Below, piece after piece: positions 1-6,923 of a DNA stretch of 8,321 bases; the stretch's first letter is position 1; each line of letters starts with the position of its first letter. Position numbers and translations under genes: made by a program. The notes beneath the pieces were generated by a model, which was given only the letters and a program-made list of their open reading frames with translations, did not search any database and was not told the origin of the DNA. Source of the stretch: Paenibacillus sp. UBA6285 (GTDB taxonomy: Bacteria > Bacillota > Bacilli > Paenibacillales > Paenibacillaceae); assembly GCA_002438345.1 (NCBI GenBank), contig DJUJ01000099.1, positions 54,731-63,051 of the forward strand. Reading direction: 5' to 3'.

Positions 1-196
1 AATCGGCCAATTATAAATGCAAAAACACCCGAGAGAGGTCACTTTTCCAATGTGTCCATCTTTCGGGTACAGTTCATACATACACTGCAGTAACTGAGAT
101 ATCCATGCTCCAAATTAGGCTGTACCATTCTGGACCAAGTTCGCGAACGGTTGATCGTGAACTACCCCTACCCAGATGGCTCAATCCCGAAACATT
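1..196. other. unassigned left edge, no gene recognised
   Basis: This stretch follows the stop codon of the TrpR-like gene and runs off the window. By my count its G+C is about 45 percent, higher than the AT-rich genes to its right. All three minus-strand frames contain stops within the stretch, and none gives a peptide I can identify. A plus-strand frame stays open to about position 338, but it runs antisense through the TrpR-like gene and looks like nothing known. Positions 138-163 form an imperfect hairpin (arms AGTTC and GAACT plus CGA/TCG), with a perfect palindrome GTTCGCGAAC at 139-148. No U-rich tract follows on either strand, so it is not a convincing terminator. Confidence 0.4.
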
Positions 197-511
197 TCAC
201 TGCAGCGAGGAAGTATTATTTTCCTTCTTCAGACGGCTAAAGAGAACATTATACATATCATTTCCGTCATTTAGGGATCGCTTCGTCCGTGAGATAGTTG
301 CTGATCCTGCACCCGTCTCTACTTCGATTTCTCTGTAAGTATTATTATTATATAGCATTTTGGCTACCTGATATCTCTGAAGTATCGTTCTAATTTCATT
401 TAATGTACATAAGTCATCAAAAAATAAATAACACTCTTCTATGTTTTCAAGCATTAAAATCATCTCAAATAATCCATCAAGGTCTTGGCTACGTAGTTTA
501 TCTATTATCAT
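197..511 (-). CDS. YerC/YecD family TrpR-like DNA-binding protein
   Basis: This 104-residue protein belongs to the YerC/YecD group of the TrpR superfamily, small helical DNA-binding proteins of Firmicutes whose target and ligand are not well established. Residues about 26-40 (EECYLFFDDLCTLNEI) match the family core. Residues 57-80 form the helix-turn-helix, with GAGSATISRTKRSL as recognition helix; the GAG-ATI-R pattern is shared with E. coli TrpR. The length is normal for the family. The ATG start is fixed by a strong GGAGG at 519-523, seven bases upstream. Some core residues differ from the B. subtilis YerC I remember (ILQRYQVAKML in place of LAQRLEVARML), so it may be a divergent copy. It follows nhaC by 146 bp on the same strand. 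It could be an ordinary resident gene bordering the cluster or a regulator of it; the sequence alone does not decide. Confidence 0.88.
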   Translation of the reverse strand: MIIDKLRSQDLDGLFEMILMLENIEECYLFFDDLCTLNEIRTILQRYQVAKMLYNNNTYREIEVETGAGSATISRTKRSLNDGNDMYNVLFSRLKKENNTSSLQ

Positions 512-531
512 GTATCAACCTCCAATTTCAT

Positions 532-540
532 ATTATCACA
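532..540 (-). promoter_or_regulatory. possible extended -10 promoter element of the TrpR-like gene
   Basis: On the minus strand TGTGATAAT reads as an extended -10 (TGT followed by GATAAT at 537-532). No good -35 hexamer lies 16-18 bp upstream. The start site would fall near 525, leaving a leader of only about 14 nt with the ribosome binding site almost at its 5' end. It is plausible but weak; the gene may instead be read through from nhaC. Confidence 0.3.
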
Positions 541-657
541 CTTCGTTTTTAAATGTTGCTCTTTCAAGATATTCTCTCTTTAATAAGCATTCATGTAATT
601 TTTTCAAGTAATCTACAAATATTTTATATTTTCTCTGGTATGGCAGGACATATAAAA

Positions 658-2034
658 TTATTTAGAAGTCGCTTTAGCTGTTTTTTTACCACCCATAAAT
701 CCAATCAGAATATTAATAACGGGGGCGGCGATACAATAGATAGCAAATGGAAAATAATCCAATGTACTAACACCTAATGTACCCATAATAAATACACCAC
801 TAACTCCCCATGGAACAAGCGCATTGACAGCTGCTCCTGCATTGGCCAAAATTGCTGAAAGATTTGTGGGATTCGAGTTAATTTTATCATATTGGGATTT
901 AAAAGCTTTACCAGGTAAAATAATTGACAAATAAGCTTCGCCGAGAAGGATATTTACTCCTATGGAACTTAAAGCAGTCATTAAGGTTAATTTACCTCTT
1001 GTACTAGCATATCTTAGAATTTTTGAAATAATCGTCTCAATAATTTTTAACTCCACGAGTAATCCTCCAAGCGCTAAAGCAAGAAGAATAAGTGAAACCG
1101 ACCACATCATACTTTGAATGCCGCCTCTAGTAAGTAGAACATCCACACTTGCCACACCTGTTTTTGAAATAAATCCATTTTGCATAATATTGGCTATTGA
1201 AGTAAGGCTAGTATGTGGAGCATAAATATAACAGACACCAATTGCAGTGACAATGCTTAATAACAGAGTAGGAATTGCAGGTATTTTTCTCCAAGCACAC
1301 AAGAACAATACCAATACTGGAATTAATGTGATAATTGAATTAGGAAATGCAGTGCGTATTGTATTAACTAACTCATCAATATTATTTCCAGTTGAGATAC
1401 CGCTAGGGTGACCCATCAATCCAAAAAAAACAATTGAAACAATGATCGAAGGAATAGTAACCCACATCATGTTGCGAATATGATCAAACATATCTACTTC
1501 AGCAATGGCAGAAGAAAGGTTGGTTGTATCTGATAAAGGGGAAATGTCGTTACCCAAGAAGGCACCTGAAATAATTGCGCCAGCAGTGATTGCTGGATTA
1601 AATCCCATGATTTGTCCCATCCCGAAGAGGGCAATACCAACAGTTGAAATCGTTGTAAATGAGCTACCAACGGTTACTCCTAAGATCGCGCAAATAATAA
1701 AAACGGAGGGTAAAAAAAATTGTGCGGATAAAATCGAAAATCCATAAACCATGATCGTTGGAATTGTCCCTGCTGCTATCCAGACACTAATTAAGGCCCC
1801 TATTAGCATAAATATAAGGATAGGAATGATGCCAGGTTGAATTCCGTTTGTTATTCCATTGTGAATAACATCCCACGAAAAACCTTTAACCACTGCAAAT
1901 AACATTATAATACCAATTGAAAATAAAATAGGAATTTGAGGAGGCAAACTTAAGCCAATAATACAAATTCCTATAATCGCTAAAATTACAGCTAAAAGAA
2001 ATATGCCTTCTTTTATAGTTACACTTTTTTTCAT
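658..2034 (-). CDS. nhaC: NhaC family Na+/H+ antiporter
   Basis: This is a 458-residue integral membrane protein of the NhaC family (TC 2.A.35), which exchanges sodium for protons across the cytoplasmic membrane. Hydrophobic segments run through the whole protein. Family-like stretches include GVTVGSSFTTISTVGIALFG, then GAFLGNDISPLSDTTNLSSA in the first half, and NALVPWGVSGVFIMGTLGVS near the C-terminus. Length is normal for the family. The ATG at 2034 is preferred over two ATGs upstream (2061, 2055) because AAGGAG at 2042-2047 lies seven bases before it. It follows pdxK by 96 bp on the same strand. An nhaC gene closes the tyramine cluster in enterococci and lactobacilli, so the position fits a role in ion balance during tyrosine decarboxylation. 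The same family includes malate/lactate-coupled antiporters such as MleN, so the exact substrate is not proven. Confidence 0.92.
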   Translation of the reverse strand: MKKSVTIKEGIFLLAVILAIIGICIIGLSLPPQIPILFSIGIIMLFAVVKGFSWDVIHNGITNGIQPGIIPILIFMLIGALISVWIAAGTIPTIMVYGFSILSAQFFLPSVFIICAILGVTVGSSFTTISTVGIALFGMGQIMGFNPAITAGAIISGAFLGNDISPLSDTTNLSSAIAEVDMFDHIRNMMWVTIPSIIVSIVFFGLMGHPSGISTGNNIDELVNTIRTAFPNSIITLIPVLVLFLCAWRKIPAIPTLLLSIVTAIGVCYIYAPHTSLTSIANIMQNGFISKTGVASVDVLLTRGGIQSMMWSVSLILLALALGGLLVELKIIETIISKILRYASTRGKLTLMTALSSIGVNILLGEAYLSIILPGKAFKSQYDKINSNPTNLSAILANAGAAVNALVPWGVSGVFIMGTLGVSTLDYFPFAIYCIAAPVINILIGFMGGKKTAKATSK

Positions 2035-2041
2035 AGTGACA

Positions 2042-2047
2042 CTCCTT
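2042..2047 (-). promoter_or_regulatory. ribosome binding site deciding the nhaC start
   Basis: AAGGAG on the minus strand lies seven bases upstream of the ATG at 2034. Neither of the two upstream in-frame ATGs has a comparable site, so the nine-residue N-terminal extension they would add is probably not made. Confidence 0.8.
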
Positions 2048-2130
2048 ATATTCATGACCATCTAAATGAAGTGTAGTCAAGTTAAGACAAAGATTAAGAC
2101 ATAAACAATTTTGAATCTTTAACAGTATTT

Positions 2131-2955
2131 TTAAATATTCAAACCTTGATTCGCTTTATTATAGGCTCCATGCCAAACAGGTCCAACGAATCTATTAAAA
2201 GCAAAACCATACTTGATACTTTCAGTAGTAAAAACTTTTGCTTTTTCTACTGCTGATTTTACGGATAATCCTTTAGCAAGACCTGCTGTAATAGCTGCAG
2301 CAAATGTACATCCAGCTCCGTGATTATAATTCGTATTTATTTTAGCTAATTCAAACAGTGTAAACTCTGAACCATCATAAAGAAGATCGATCGCTTTATG
2401 ATCTTCTAGAGATTTCCCTCCTTTAATTACAACATATTTTGTCCCAAGCTCGATAATTTTATAAGCAGCTTCTTTCATGTCAGCAACTGTGCTTAACTTT
2501 CTCATGCCAGATAATTGGCATGCTTCAAATAAATTTGGCGTTACTATTGTTGCCTTTGGTACAAGTAGATCGCGAATGGCCTGTCCATTTTCAGGTTGTA
2601 ATTGTTCATTTTCACCTTTACATACCATAACTGGGTCAATCACTACATTTTTTATTTGATGTATGTCAATGGAATTACGTACAATCTGAATTGTATCGAT
2701 AGATCCAAGCATGCCTGTTTTCATGGCATCTACGGGCTTACCAGAGAAAACAGTTTTTAATTGAGCTTTCACAAGTTCAGAATCAATAGGTTCTACATGA
2801 TGACTCCAATTATTATCGGGGTCCATTGTGACAATGGCAGTGATGGCAGTCAGACCAAAAGTTCCATATTCTTCAAATGTTTTCAAATCCGCTTGAAGGC
2901 CTGCTCCGCCACTGGAATCAGAACCGGCAATCGATAATACTTTTTTTATAGTCAT
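2131..2955 (-). CDS. pdxK: pyridoxal kinase, PdxK/ThiD family
   Basis: This 274-residue cytoplasmic kinase phosphorylates pyridoxal (and related B6 vitamers) with ATP to give pyridoxal 5'-phosphate. It has the ribokinase-like fold: N-terminal SIAGSDSSGGAGLQADLK, central DAMKTGMLGS and VIDPVMVCKGE, VTPNLFEA, VIKGGK, and the ATP/catalytic motif NHGAGCTFAAA. The His (about 212) and Cys (about 216) of that motif match the His-Cys pair of Staphylococcus aureus PdxK, which favours pyridoxal kinase over the hydroxymethylpyrimidine kinase ThiD; the C-terminal FVGPVWHGAYN also resembles Bacillus/Staphylococcus PdxK. The ATG at 2955 is chosen over a TTG at 2970 because GGGAG lies between them at optimal spacing. 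It sits 92 bp after tdcA, whose product is PLP-dependent, so local cofactor supply is the natural inference. A ThiD-like side activity cannot be excluded. Confidence 0.9.
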   Translation of the reverse strand: MTIKKVLSIAGSDSSGGAGLQADLKTFEEYGTFGLTAITAIVTMDPDNNWSHHVEPIDSELVKAQLKTVFSGKPVDAMKTGMLGSIDTIQIVRNSIDIHQIKNVVIDPVMVCKGENEQLQPENGQAIRDLLVPKATIVTPNLFEACQLSGMRKLSTVADMKEAAYKIIELGTKYVVIKGGKSLEDHKAIDLLYDGSEFTLFELAKINTNYNHGAGCTFAAAITAGLAKGLSVKSAVEKAKVFTTESIKYGFAFNRFVGPVWHGAYNKANQGLNI

Positions 2956-2963
2956 TTTTTTCA

Positions 2964-2968
2964 CTCCC
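2964..2968 (-). promoter_or_regulatory. ribosome binding site deciding the pdxK start
   Basis: GGGAG on the minus strand is eight bases upstream of the ATG at 2955. The alternative TTG start at 2970 overlaps this site and has none of its own. Confidence 0.8.
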
Positions 2969-2984
2969 AAAAAGTCTTCAAATT

Positions 2985-3030
2985 TAAAAAATAGAAGAGA
3001 TGCGCAAACCTTTTAATAAAGTTACGCATC
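2985..3030 (-). terminator. terminator-like hairpin between tdcA and pdxK
   Basis: Arms GATGCG (2999-3004) and CGCATC (3025-3030) pair perfectly. The stem continues through a C/A mismatch, an AA/TT pair, a two-base bulge and CTTT/AAAG around a TAAT loop. On the minus strand the 3' arm is followed by a T-rich run ending in six T (2985-2998). The imperfect upper stem and the interrupted T-tract suggest partial rather than complete termination, which would lower pdxK and nhaC expression relative to tdcA. Confidence 0.65.
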
Positions 3031-3047
3031 CCAACTATTCAATTTAA

Positions 3048-4913
3048 TTACTGTTGTTCGTGCAAATAAATAGCTTCAAGTTTCTTTTGAATCGCCTTTT
3101 CAATCTTTTCAGCATACTCTGCGAACACTTCTTTATTATGAGCATATGGCGATAATGCACAAGCACGTAAGACCGTTACTTTAGCTTCACGATTCCATTC
3201 AGCTTCGCTAAATCCCAGACCTTGAACAAATGCCATTGGACTGTTACCATAATCAGGTACAGCAAAATCTGTATGAGAAGTAATGAATTCGTTGTTGTAT
3301 AATCCACCTTTAACATAGGATGCATAATCAAAGAAATCATGATTTAGTTTATTCATTTTTGCTAAATCAGTATTACCTTCTTCATTAAATACATAATCAA
3401 CCATGTTAAAGTCAGGTTTTGTTAGTGGGTAAATAGTAATTGTTTTATCGCCAACTTTAAATTGTTTGTTTTTCAAGAATTCATAGAAGCGATAAGCTCC
3501 TTCAATACTTGCACCAATCAATTTACCATAACCAGTTACGTTTAATGGTAATACTTTATGAGCTGTCCATACTGCTGCTGCAGTTGCACCTGCTTTGGAA
3601 CCTTCAAGAATATAAGCACCTAGTAATGCCGGGATATCTGCACCTTTTTCGAATACATATGTTGCGAAGTAAGAGATCGCTTCACGCATTCTAATATCTT
3701 TAATAACAATTGCACCAACAGAGTAAGGAATATAACCCATTTTGTGCGGATCAATTGTAATGGTTTCCGCTTGACTCATAGCTTTAAAGGAATTATAAAT
3801 GTCTTCAGTTAACCATGCATTTTTCTCTGTGAAAATATTATATTTAGCATAAACTTCATCAATTTTATCGAAATCAATAAACTGATCATTTTCGTCTAAG
3901 AAGATAGCCCGTGCATATCCACCATAAGCAGCATCCACGTGGATATAGAAGTAAATTCCTTCTTTAGCCAATTTTTCACGAAGTTCTACGATTTTGTCGA
4001 TACGGTCAACTTGTCCTTCTTCAGTTGTACCAATTACACCGACTACACCAAGAATTGGAATGTTTTGTGCAGCGAGTTCACGGATCCTAGCTTCTAATTT
4101 AACAATGTCCATACGATATTCATTATCAACATCGATAGCTTCTACACAATCAAGTCCAATACCAATAATGTCAGCAGCTTTTAACCAAGAGTAATGCTTT
4201 GTTTGTGGAATTAACCATTTTCCTAATTTGCTAAGATTTTTTCCACTACGTGCAGAGTGAGCTTTGATTTCATCCATTTTCTCAGAAGCTTGATCTAGAA
4301 TATCAAGAATTGATTCTGTAGACATATTCAGTAATTCCCACTCTGATTTACCCTCTACAAATTCAGGAGCTACTTCCTTAATTGCAAGTGGAAGAGACTT
4401 AATGTTTCTTGCATACCATAGACCTTCTAAGTTCGCGATGGAACCATCGGCACATATATGTCCCCAGCTTTCCCCTGCTTTATAGCTCATCAATTTAGCA
4501 AATTCATGTCCACATTCTTCTTCCATTTGGGAAGTACCTGGAGATGATTCATAAGCTACATTATTACCATTCCATAACATTGCAGCTGTATAAGCAATAA
4601 TCGACGGCATTAAAGTTTCGGAATTCATATGACCCCAGAAACGACCTGCCGAGTGCCAAGGCAACGATTCTGTACGAAGCTTGGAAGATAATTCATTAAA
4701 CACACTACGTACATGATCAGTCGTTTCTTGAAAGCTTTGTGAGCTTTTATCTTGAGGGGTAATAACAGGCATATCCTGTGGCATATAGTTTTGACGCCAG
4801 CCCACATGTTCATCTATGATTTTATTTAAGGATTCTTTAAAAATATCGACATTTTCACCTTTACTGCCTAAGAATAATGCTTTCAAGTTGATGTCTGGTA
4901 ATGGATAATTCAT
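3048..4913 (-). CDS. tdcA: tyrosine decarboxylase, PLP-dependent
   Basis: This 621-residue cytoplasmic enzyme converts L-tyrosine to tyramine and CO2, consuming a proton. It closely resembles Enterococcus faecalis TyrDC (about 620 residues) from end to end. Visible landmarks are [15 protein letters not shown] near the N-terminus, [41 protein letters not shown] with the substrate-region His (about 240), the PLP-contacting HVDAAYGG (about 325-332), and [13 protein letters not shown] with the Schiff-base lysine at about 391 and the loop tyrosine at about 397. The ATG at 4913 is chosen because GGAGGA lies upstream at ideal spacing and the length then matches the family. A GTG at 4970 would add 19 unrelated residues and has no such site. 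It lies 59 bp after tyrP and is very likely co-transcribed with it. Some members of this family also accept phenylalanine or DOPA. Confidence 0.96.
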   Translation of the reverse strand: MNYPLPDINLKALFLGSKGENVDIFKESLNKIIDEHVGWRQNYMPQDMPVITPQDKSSQSFQETTDHVRSVFNELSSKLRTESLPWHSAGRFWGHMNSETLMPSIIAYTAAMLWNGNNVAYESSPGTSQMEEECGHEFAKLMSYKAGESWGHICADGSIANLEGLWYARNIKSLPLAIKEVAPEFVEGKSEWELLNMSTESILDILDQASEKMDEIKAHSARSGKNLSKLGKWLIPQTKHYSWLKAADIIGIGLDCVEAIDVDNEYRMDIVKLEARIRELAAQNIPILGVVGVIGTTEEGQVDRIDKIVELREKLAKEGIYFYIHVDAAYGGYARAIFLDENDQFIDFDKIDEVYAKYNIFTEKNAWLTEDIYNSFKAMSQAETITIDPHKMGYIPYSVGAIVIKDIRMREAISYFATYVFEKGADIPALLGAYILEGSKAGATAAAVWTAHKVLPLNVTGYGKLIGASIEGAYRFYEFLKNKQFKVGDKTITIYPLTKPDFNMVDYVFNEEGNTDLAKMNKLNHDFFDYASYVKGGLYNNEFITSHTDFAVPDYGNSPMAFVQGLGFSEAEWNREAKVTVLRACALSPYAHNKEVFAEYAEKIEKAIQKKLEAIYLHEQQ

Positions 4914-4920
4914 TTGATTT

Positions 4921-4926
4921 TCCTCC
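4921..4926 (-). promoter_or_regulatory. strong ribosome binding site deciding the tdcA start
   Basis: GGAGGA on the minus strand lies seven bases before the ATG at 4913. It excludes the GTG at 4970 as the main start and gives a protein of 621 residues, the family length. Confidence 0.85.
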
Positions 4927-4972
4927 GGTTCAGTATATTTAGTATTTAATTTCACAAACTTATTTCTCACAA

Positions 4973-6391
4973 CTAATCAGCTAAATCATTTTTTTTCCAT
5001 TCCGGCTTTTTAAGCTTGTAAATAATAAGAGCGACCGCAATCATTACAAGTGTAGCTGCGACTTGATAGATCATATATCCTGTGTATTGGCTTGGTTTAA
5101 GAATAGATGGTGGAATGATACTCACAATAATCGTGATAATAACACTTAATATAGAAAGAAGTGAGACAAACCACATTAATCCATTCCCTTTGTTACCCAA
5201 TCTAAAAGGTCTATTCAGTTCAGGCATTTTGTAGCGTAAACGAATAGCTGAGATCGCAATTAACAAATAAACAATACAGTATAAAATAGTTGTTGTGATG
5301 GTAATAATTAAGAATGCACTATTAACATCTGGAACAACAACGTAAAGAAATGAAACTAATGAAATAACAATCGCTTGGATCATAACAAAAGTAATTGGAA
5401 TATCCTTTTTTGTTCTCTTTTGGAATAACTTAGGCAAATTCCCTTCATCAGCAACTTTAATCATTGACTTGCTCGGTCCAAGAACCCATGCACTTAACTG
5501 CACTAATACACCAATCAAGATCATAGCTGAGACGATATTAACAAATATAGCCGGAACTCCTAAATCGTTGCAGAAAATAACAAAGGGTTGTGTAATATTA
5601 GCAAGTTCCATTTTCCCTTTTGGAACAGCATTAGATACGGTCAACCCAGCAATAAGGTTAAGAATTACAAGTGCAATAACCGAAGAAATTACAGCAATTG
5701 GATAATTGCGCTTTGGATTCTCAATATTGTTCGCATGTACGGATGAAATTTCAACCCCTGCGAAAATAAAGATAATTGCTGATAAATAAGCAACACTACC
5801 TAAATCTTTGAAATTCGGAACTAAGTCGCTTGCTTTAAAATGGCCTAAATAGTTATCTGGTTGAATCCCGTGTTTCATCATATAGATAAGACCTAATATG
5901 ATTAGGAAACCAAATGGAATATAAACACCAATCACTGCTCCCCAATTACCGGCGATTTTAACCATATCAAATTTGAGATTTAATAAGGTTACTCCCCAAT
6001 AGGAGATTAGAATAATCACAAATATAAAGATATTATTGGAAGAAAGATCTGGTTTGTTAATGACATATCCGAGTAAAATACCTACTGTGGAAGCAACCAT
6101 TACCATTCCGAAGAACATTTGAACCCATAATAACCACGAGGTAACAAATCCCCATTTTTCTCCCATTGCTTTTTTCACCCAAACTTGAGGTCCACCATCT
6201 TCTTGAAACCCTGTTGAAAGTTCAGCTGACATCAATGCAATAGGAAGTGCAAATAATATTGCTGCAACAAGCATATAGAAGATTTGAGTCCAACCTGTAA
6301 CAGCAAGCGATGGTACGCTACGTACCGTACCAAAGAACGCCATCGTAATACCAATCAACCCGAAAAGGGTTAATTTTTTTGAACTGGCCAT
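4973..6391 (-). CDS. tyrP: tyrosine/tyramine antiporter, APC superfamily
   Basis: This 472-residue membrane protein belongs to the amino acid-polyamine-organocation superfamily, in the glutamate/GABA antiporter-like group. It begins [21 protein letters not shown] (first membrane segment about residues 8-25) and continues with hydrophobic segments to the C-terminus, about twelve in all, ending in a charged tail ([12 protein letters not shown]). The group signature is the loop around residues 64-82 ([19 protein letters not shown]) and the segment [24 protein letters not shown]. Next to tdcA the expected role is exchange of external tyrosine for internal tyramine, which with decarboxylation builds proton motive force. 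The ATG at 6391 has an AAGAAGGA site seven bases upstream. It is the first gene of the tyrP-tdcA unit, whereas the classic cluster has tdcA first. Substrate is inferred from context; relatives carry other amino acids and amines. Confidence 0.92.
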   Translation of the reverse strand: MASSKKLTLFGLIGITMAFFGTVRSVPSLAVTGWTQIFYMLVAAILFALPIALMSAELSTGFQEDGGPQVWVKKAMGEKWGFVTSWLLWVQMFFGMVMVASTVGILLGYVINKPDLSSNNIFIFVIILISYWGVTLLNLKFDMVKIAGNWGAVIGVYIPFGFLIILGLIYMMKHGIQPDNYLGHFKASDLVPNFKDLGSVAYLSAIIFIFAGVEISSVHANNIENPKRNYPIAVISSVIALVILNLIAGLTVSNAVPKGKMELANITQPFVIFCNDLGVPAIFVNIVSAMILIGVLVQLSAWVLGPSKSMIKVADEGNLPKLFQKRTKKDIPITFVMIQAIVISLVSFLYVVVPDVNSAFLIITITTTILYCIVYLLIAISAIRLRYKMPELNRPFRLGNKGNGLMWFVSLLSILSVIITIIVSIIPPSILKPSQYTGYMIYQVAATLVMIAVALIIYKLKKPEWKKNDLAD

Positions 6392-6438
6392 GATTACATC
6401 CTTCTTTCTTCTTTTTCAATTTCCAAATGGTCAGTCTC

Positions 6439-6459
6439 TTCAATACTGGAAGTATTGAA
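6439..6459 (-). promoter_or_regulatory. perfect 9-bp hairpin in the tyrP leader
   Basis: TTCAATACT (6439-6447) and AGTATTGAA (6451-6459) are perfect inverted repeats with a three-base spacer. It lies about 50 bp before the tyrP ATG and inside the predicted transcript. No T-tract follows on the minus strand, so it is not a simple terminator. It could be an RNA control hairpin or a protein-binding operator. The two tyrosine codons and the stop of the possible leader peptide lie within it. Confidence 0.55.
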
Positions 6460-6505
6460 TCAAACTATGAAGGGATATTTTGTGCATAATATGCAACAAT
6501 CCCAT
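6440..6505 (-). CDS. possible tyrosine-rich-ended leader peptide
   Basis: A 21-codon frame starts with ATG at 6505, begins MGLLHIMHK and ends QYFQY before TGA at 6440-6442. It lies in the predicted 5' leader of tyrP, between the promoter and the gene. A weak AAAGG lies about 12 bases upstream of the start, farther than ideal. The two Tyr codons (TAC, TAT) and the stop fall inside the 9-bp hairpin at 6439-6459, the arrangement one expects of a leader sensing charged tRNA-Tyr by ribosome stalling. A frame this short can arise by chance, and the palindrome itself ties the two Tyr-containing halves together, so this is a hypothesis. Confidence 0.3.
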   Translation of the reverse strand: MGLLHIMHKISLHSLIQYFQY

Positions 6506-6542
6506 TGTCAAAAAGCGCCTTTCTTAATCCTAAATTTATGTT

Positions 6543-6560
6543 CAACGTTAATCGATTAAC
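6543..6560. promoter_or_regulatory. operator-like palindrome just downstream of the tyrP start site
   Basis: GTTAATCGATTAAC (6547-6560) is a perfect 14-bp palindrome. Its left part, with preceding bases, gives CAACGTTAAT (6543-6552), which recurs inverted as ATTAACGTTG at 6608-6617. It is centred about 11 bp downstream of the predicted transcription start, where a bound protein would block RNA polymerase. Confidence 0.5.
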
Positions 6561-6571
6561 TTACAGGATCA

Positions 6572-6600
6572 AGATTACGCCTTCTTTATTGTTTTGTCAA
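6572..6600 (-). promoter_or_regulatory. sigma-A-type promoter of tyrP-tdcA
   Basis: TTGACA (6600-6595) and TAATCT (6577-6572) are separated by exactly 17 bp on the minus strand, a consensus -35 with a four-of-six -10. Transcription would start near 6565 and give a leader of about 170 nt before tyrP. It is downstream of the terminator at 6851-6882, so tyrP-tdcA can be expressed independently of tyrS. Confidence 0.7.
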
Positions 6601-6603
6601 TGA

Positions 6604-6629
6604 GTTAATTAACGTTGATTTAACAACGT
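6604..6629. promoter_or_regulatory. nested palindromes just upstream of the tyrP -35
   Basis: GTTAATTAAC (6604-6613) is a perfect palindrome, overlapped by ACGTTG-N6-CAACGT (6612-6629). The first lies immediately upstream of the -35 hexamer, centred about 44 bp before the predicted start. Its centre is 55 bp from that of the palindrome at 6547-6560, and a weaker TTTAA-N4-TTAAA at 6657-6670 lies a further 55 bp away. This is suggestive of several sites for one regulator; the AT-rich background makes chance TTAA matches common. Confidence 0.45.
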
Positions 6630-6755
6630 ATTTTAAGGTTTCCTAAAAACTTATTATTTAACGAATTAAAGCCTTTATTGACTTATGGATAAATGCATTA
6701 ATGGTTTTATGCTTTTACAAGTTAAATCATAAAAGAAGAGTGGATTAATCGGTTT

Positions 6756-6778
6756 TGTATAAATGTTATTTTTATACA
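6756..6778. repeat. inverted repeat TGTATAAA-N7-TTTATACA
   Basis: Two perfect 8-base arms (6756-6763 and 6771-6778) flank a seven-base spacer about 190 bp upstream of the predicted tyrP start site. There is no T-tract on the minus strand to suggest termination. It has the symmetry of a protein-binding site, but I do not recognise the regulator; the spacing does not fit the TnrA/GlnR consensus. Confidence 0.35.
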
Positions 6779-6850
6779 TCTTTTTTACAATTTTGTTTTA
6801 GCGGAAGATTATATGGAATAATTAGTTTCTTCCTGCTTGAAAGAATACAC

Positions 6851-6882
6851 AAAAAGAAGAGTGACCTCTTGCGTCACTCTTC
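6851..6882 (-). terminator. rho-independent terminator after the Rep-like gene
   Basis: GAAGAGTGAC (6856-6865) and GTCACTCTTC (6873-6882) form a perfect 10-bp stem with a seven-base loop. On the minus strand the 3' arm is followed at once by TTTTT. It lies about 40 bp past the stop codon of the Rep-like gene and should end the tyrS/Rep-like transcript, insulating it from tyrP. Confidence 0.92.
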
Positions 6883-6923
6883 GCTATAGAAAGATCATCA
6901 GTTATGATGTTCTCCCTTCTTTA

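Noticed and set aside
1..110. Decayed AtpZ/AtpI-like gene on the minus strand
   Set aside because: A faint resemblance in hydrophobic pattern appears only if frames are joined across stops; too weak to annotate.
3..338. Open plus-strand frame across the left edge
   Set aside because: It runs antisense to the well-supported TrpR-like gene and has no recognisable product or ribosome binding site.
621..658. 9-bp inverted repeat ATTTTATAT/ATATAAAAT as nhaC terminator
   Set aside because: The stem is entirely A/T, the loop is 20 bases and no clear T-tract follows on the minus strand.
2089..2120. AAAGATT/AATCTTT stem between pdxK and nhaC
   Set aside because: A seven-base AT-rich stem with an 18-base loop and no T-tract; the nearby TTAAGACA direct repeat is too short to interpret.
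4914..4970. GTG start giving a 640-residue decarboxylase
   Set aside because: The extra 19 residues do not resemble the family, and the ATG at 4913 has a near-perfect ribosome binding site and gives the family length.
6486..6511. Second promoter with TTGACA at 6511-6506 and TATTAT at 6491-6486
   Set aside because: The spacer is only 14 bp; a 17-bp spacer gives a poor -10 (TATGCA). The promoter at 6572-6600 is far better, though a weak second start is not excluded.
6510..6530. CcpA cre site around AAAGGCGCTTTT
   Set aside because: It needs a one-base insertion to match the cre consensus and lacks the conserved flanks.
6392..6850. T-box riboswitch upstream of tyrP
   Set aside because: I looked for the conserved T-box sequence (AGGGTGGNACCGCG-like) on the minus strand and found none; a T-box for tyrS would lie outside the window.
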